Origin: JAAGZL01 sp050288625
Lineage (GTDB): Bacteria > Pseudomonadota > Gammaproteobacteria > Chromatiales > Chromatiaceae
Length of the DNA: 14,898 nucleotides
Reading direction: 5' to 3'
NCBI GenBank assembly: GCA_050288625.1
Contig: JBNKEE010000041.1
Span: 1-14,898, forward strand
Every line of letters starts with the position of its first letter. The stretch's first letter is position 1. Positions 12,812-14,898 of the stretch are shown here, piece by piece. A program made the translations under genes and the position numbers. The notes below the pieces were generated by a model that worked only from the letters and a program-made list of their open reading frames with translations, made no database searches and had not been told where the DNA came from.

Positions 12812-14898
12812 TTACTGTTTGTTAATGATTGCTTCGGCGATACTTGCCGGCACTTCGTTGTACTTCACAAATTCCATGCTATAAGTCGCACGCCCCTGGG
12901 TGGCGGAACGCAGATCGGTCGCATAACCAAACATCTGCGAGAGCGGCACCTCTGCCCTGATCTGCTTACCTGAGGTGGAGTCTTCCATCCCCTGCACCAT
13001 ACCGCGACGGCTGTTGATGTCACCCATGACATCACCCATATACTCTTCCGGCGTAACCACTTCCACCTTCATGATAGGCTCCAGTAGCACCGGTTTGGCC
13101 TTCTTGGCCCCCTCCTTAAAACACATGGAGCCGGCTATCTTAAACGCCATCTCGGATGAGTCGACGTCGTGATAGGAACCGTCATACAGGGTTACCTTCA
13201 CATCGACCACAGGGAACCCGGCGATCACGCCGTTCTTCATCTGCTCCTCTACACCTTTCTCAACGGAACCGATGTATTCCTTGGGGATTACACCGCCAAC
13301 GATCGCGTTGACGAATTCAAAACCGGCGCCGGCCTCTTGTGGTTCGATCTTGAGATAGACATGTCCGTATTGGCCACGACCACCAGACTGGCGTACGAAC
13401 TTGCCCTCTTGCTCAACCATCGCGCGGATGGTCTCACGGTAGCTAACCTGCGGAGCGCCAACATTGGCCTCAACACCGAACTCACGACGCATGCGGTCGA
13501 CGATGATATCCAGATGCAGCTCACCCATACCTGAGATGATGGTCTGGCCGGACTCTTCGTCTGTGGCCACACGGAATGACGGGTCCTCTTGAGCCAGCTT
13601 ACCCAGGGCCACGCCCATCTTCTCTTGATCAGATTTGGTCTTGGGCTCTACAGCGACGGAGATTACCGGCTCTGGGAATTCCATACGCTCCAAGGTAATG
13701 ACGTTTTCCATATCACACAGGGTCTCACCTGTGGTGACCTGCTTTAGACCAACGGCGGCTGCGATATCGCCGGCACGCACCTCTTTGATCTCTTCACGAT
13801 TGTTGGAGTGCATCTGCAGGATACGACCAATACGCTCGCGTTTGCCTTTAACCGGGTTATAAACTGTGTCACCCGACTTCAGAACGCCAGAGTAAACACG
13901 GAAAAAGGTCAGGGTCCCAACATACGGGTCGGTAGCAATCTTGAACGCGAGGGCTGCGAATGGCTCATCATCACTGGATGGACGAGTTGACTCGGTTTCA
14001 GCAGCATCGTCGAGAACACCCTTGATTGCAGGCACGTCCACAGGGGATGGCATATATTCGATCAGGGCATCCAGCATGGCCTGCACGCCTTTGTTCTTAA
14101 AGGCGGAGCCACACATCATGGGAACGATTTCATTGTTCAGGGTGCGGGTGCGCAGACCGGACTTGATCTCTTCCGCAGTTAGCTCGCCCCCTTCAAGGTA
14201 CTTCTCCATGAGTTCTTCGCTTCCCTCGGCCGCAGCCTCAACCATGTGCTCGCGCCACTCTTCACACAGGCCCATCAGATCAGCAGGGATCTCCTGCTCC
14301 TCATGGCGCATACCCATGTTTTCCTCTTCCCAGATGATCGCCTTCATCTTTATGAGGTCAACCACGCCTGCGAAGTTCTCTTCGGCACCGATGGGAATCT
14401 GGATTGGGACGGCAAAGCTACCCAGGCGCTCCTTAACCTGGCCAACCACCTTCAGGAAGTTTGCACCCATACGGTCCATCTTGTTTACGAAGGCAACGCG
14501 CGGCACATGATATTTATTGGCCTGACGCCATACAGTCTCAGACTGAGGCTCAACTCCACCGACCGCGCAGAATACTGCACAAGCGCCATCCAGCACACGC
14601 AGGGAACGCTCTACTTCAATCGTGAAGTCCACGTGTCCCGGGGTATCGATAATGTTGATACGGTGCTCAGGAAACTGCTTATCCATACCACTCCAGAAAC
14701 AGGTGGTTGCCGCAGAAGTGATCGTAATTCCACGCTCCTGCTCCTGCTCCATCCAATCCATGGTCGCAGCACCATCGTGCACCTCGCCAATCTTATGCGA
14801 TATGCCGGTGTAATACAGAATACGTTCAGTGGTAGTCGTCTTACCGGCGTCAATATGCGCCATGATGCCGACATTACGATACCGCTCAATAGGTGTGC
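12812..14898 (-). CDS. fusA: Elongation factor G, 5' end cut by window edge (partial)
   Basis: EF-G is the GTPase that drives translocation of tRNA and mRNA and, with the recycling factor, splits ribosomes after termination. In-frame codons before the internal ATG at 14863 read TPIERYRNVGI, the normal EF-G N terminus, so the gene runs off the right edge and lacks only about three or four residues. About 694 residues are present (E. coli 704 in total). The motifs AHIDAGKTTTTERILYYTG (P-loop), DTPGHVDFT (switch II) and FVNKMDRMGANF (NKxD) lie in the GTPase domain. Domain IV has the sequence QSGGRGQYGHVYLKIEPQEA, and domain V ends in VKYNEVPASIAEAIINKQ. It is the ordinary housekeeping type, 17 bases before tuf in str-operon order. 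Confidence 0.98.
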   Translation of the reverse strand, partial: TPIERYRNVGIMAHIDAGKTTTTERILYYTGISHKIGEVHDGAATMDWMEQEQERGITITSAATTCFWSGMDKQFPEHRINIIDTPGHVDFTIEVERSLRVLDGACAVFCAVGGVEPQSETVWRQANKYHVPRVAFVNKMDRMGANFLKVVGQVKERLGSFAVPIQIPIGAEENFAGVVDLIKMKAIIWEEENMGMRHEEQEIPADLMGLCEEWREHMVEAAAEGSEELMEKYLEGGELTAEEIKSGLRTRTLNNEIVPMMCGSAFKNKGVQAMLDALIEYMPSPVDVPAIKGVLDDAAETESTRPSSDDEPFAALAFKIATDPYVGTLTFFRVYSGVLKSGDTVYNPVKGKRERIGRILQMHSNNREEIKEVRAGDIAAAVGLKQVTTGETLCDMENVITLERMEFPEPVISVAVEPKTKSDQEKMGVALGKLAQEDPSFRVATDEESGQTIISGMGELHLDIIVDRMRREFGVEANVGAPQVSYRETIRAMVEQEGKFVRQSGGRGQYGHVYLKIEPQEAGAGFEFVNAIVGGVIPKEYIGSVEKGVEEQMKNGVIAGFPVVDVKVTLYDGSYHDVDSSEMAFKIAGSMCFKEGAKKAKPVLLEPIMKVEVVTPEEYMGDVMGDINSRRGMVQGMEDSTSGKQIRAEVPLSQMFGYATDLRSATQGRATYSMEFVKYNEVPASIAEAIINKQ

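Noticed and set aside
1..14898. A search by eye for mobile elements, tRNAs, CRISPR arrays, defence genes or an inserted accessory module
   Set aside because: Nearly every base is assigned to genes in conserved ribosomal order with short gaps. No direct repeats, transposase, integrase or tRNA-like fold was seen.

Overview
The window is one uninterrupted run of translation genes, all on the minus strand. It is the core ribosomal-protein supercluster of a bacterium, almost certainly a gammaproteobacterium. The protein lengths and sequences sit very close to the Escherichia coli proteins as I remember them. S14 is the 101-residue zinc-free type, L36 is the 37-residue zinc-binding type, and secY and rpmJ close the spc block as they do in Proteobacteria. 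The genome is not enteric-like in one respect: tuf runs directly into rpsJ, where E. coli has other genes and a long S10 leader. Genus and species cannot be read from this window.

Reading in the direction of transcription (from position 14898 down to 1): the tail of the str operon comes first, with fusA (5' end cut by the window edge) and tuf. The S10 operon follows: rpsJ, rplC, rplD, rplW, rplB, rpsS, rplV, rpsC, rplP, rpmC, rpsQ. Next is the spc operon: rplN, rplX, rplE, rpsN, rpsH, rplF, rplR, rpsE, rpmD, rplO, secY, rpmJ. The start of the alpha operon is last: rpsM, rpsK and the first ten bases of rpsD. That makes 28 genes, 26 of them complete. None is broken, fused or frameshifted.

The products work together. 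They are two elongation-factor GTPases, 25 ribosomal proteins of both subunits, and SecY, the membrane channel used by nascent exported proteins. Most intergenic gaps are 0 to 40 bases, and three junctions overlap by 1 to 4 bases, so translational coupling is expected throughout. No stretch longer than 300 bases lacks a gene. The longest gaps are rpsN-rpsH (97 bases), rpmJ-rpsM (95), rpsM-rpsK (66) and rpsQ-rplN (55). The first three contain inverted repeats, and two of the stems fold better in the sense transcript than in the opposite strand because of G-U pairs.

I saw no tRNA, rRNA, insertion sequence, CRISPR array, integrase or other accessory system. This is an ordinary, highly conserved housekeeping region. 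The points worth checking are regulatory: no room for an S10 leader, a structured rpmJ-rpsM leader with a possible promoter, and hairpins inside the spc and alpha operons. No previously undescribed system is claimed.
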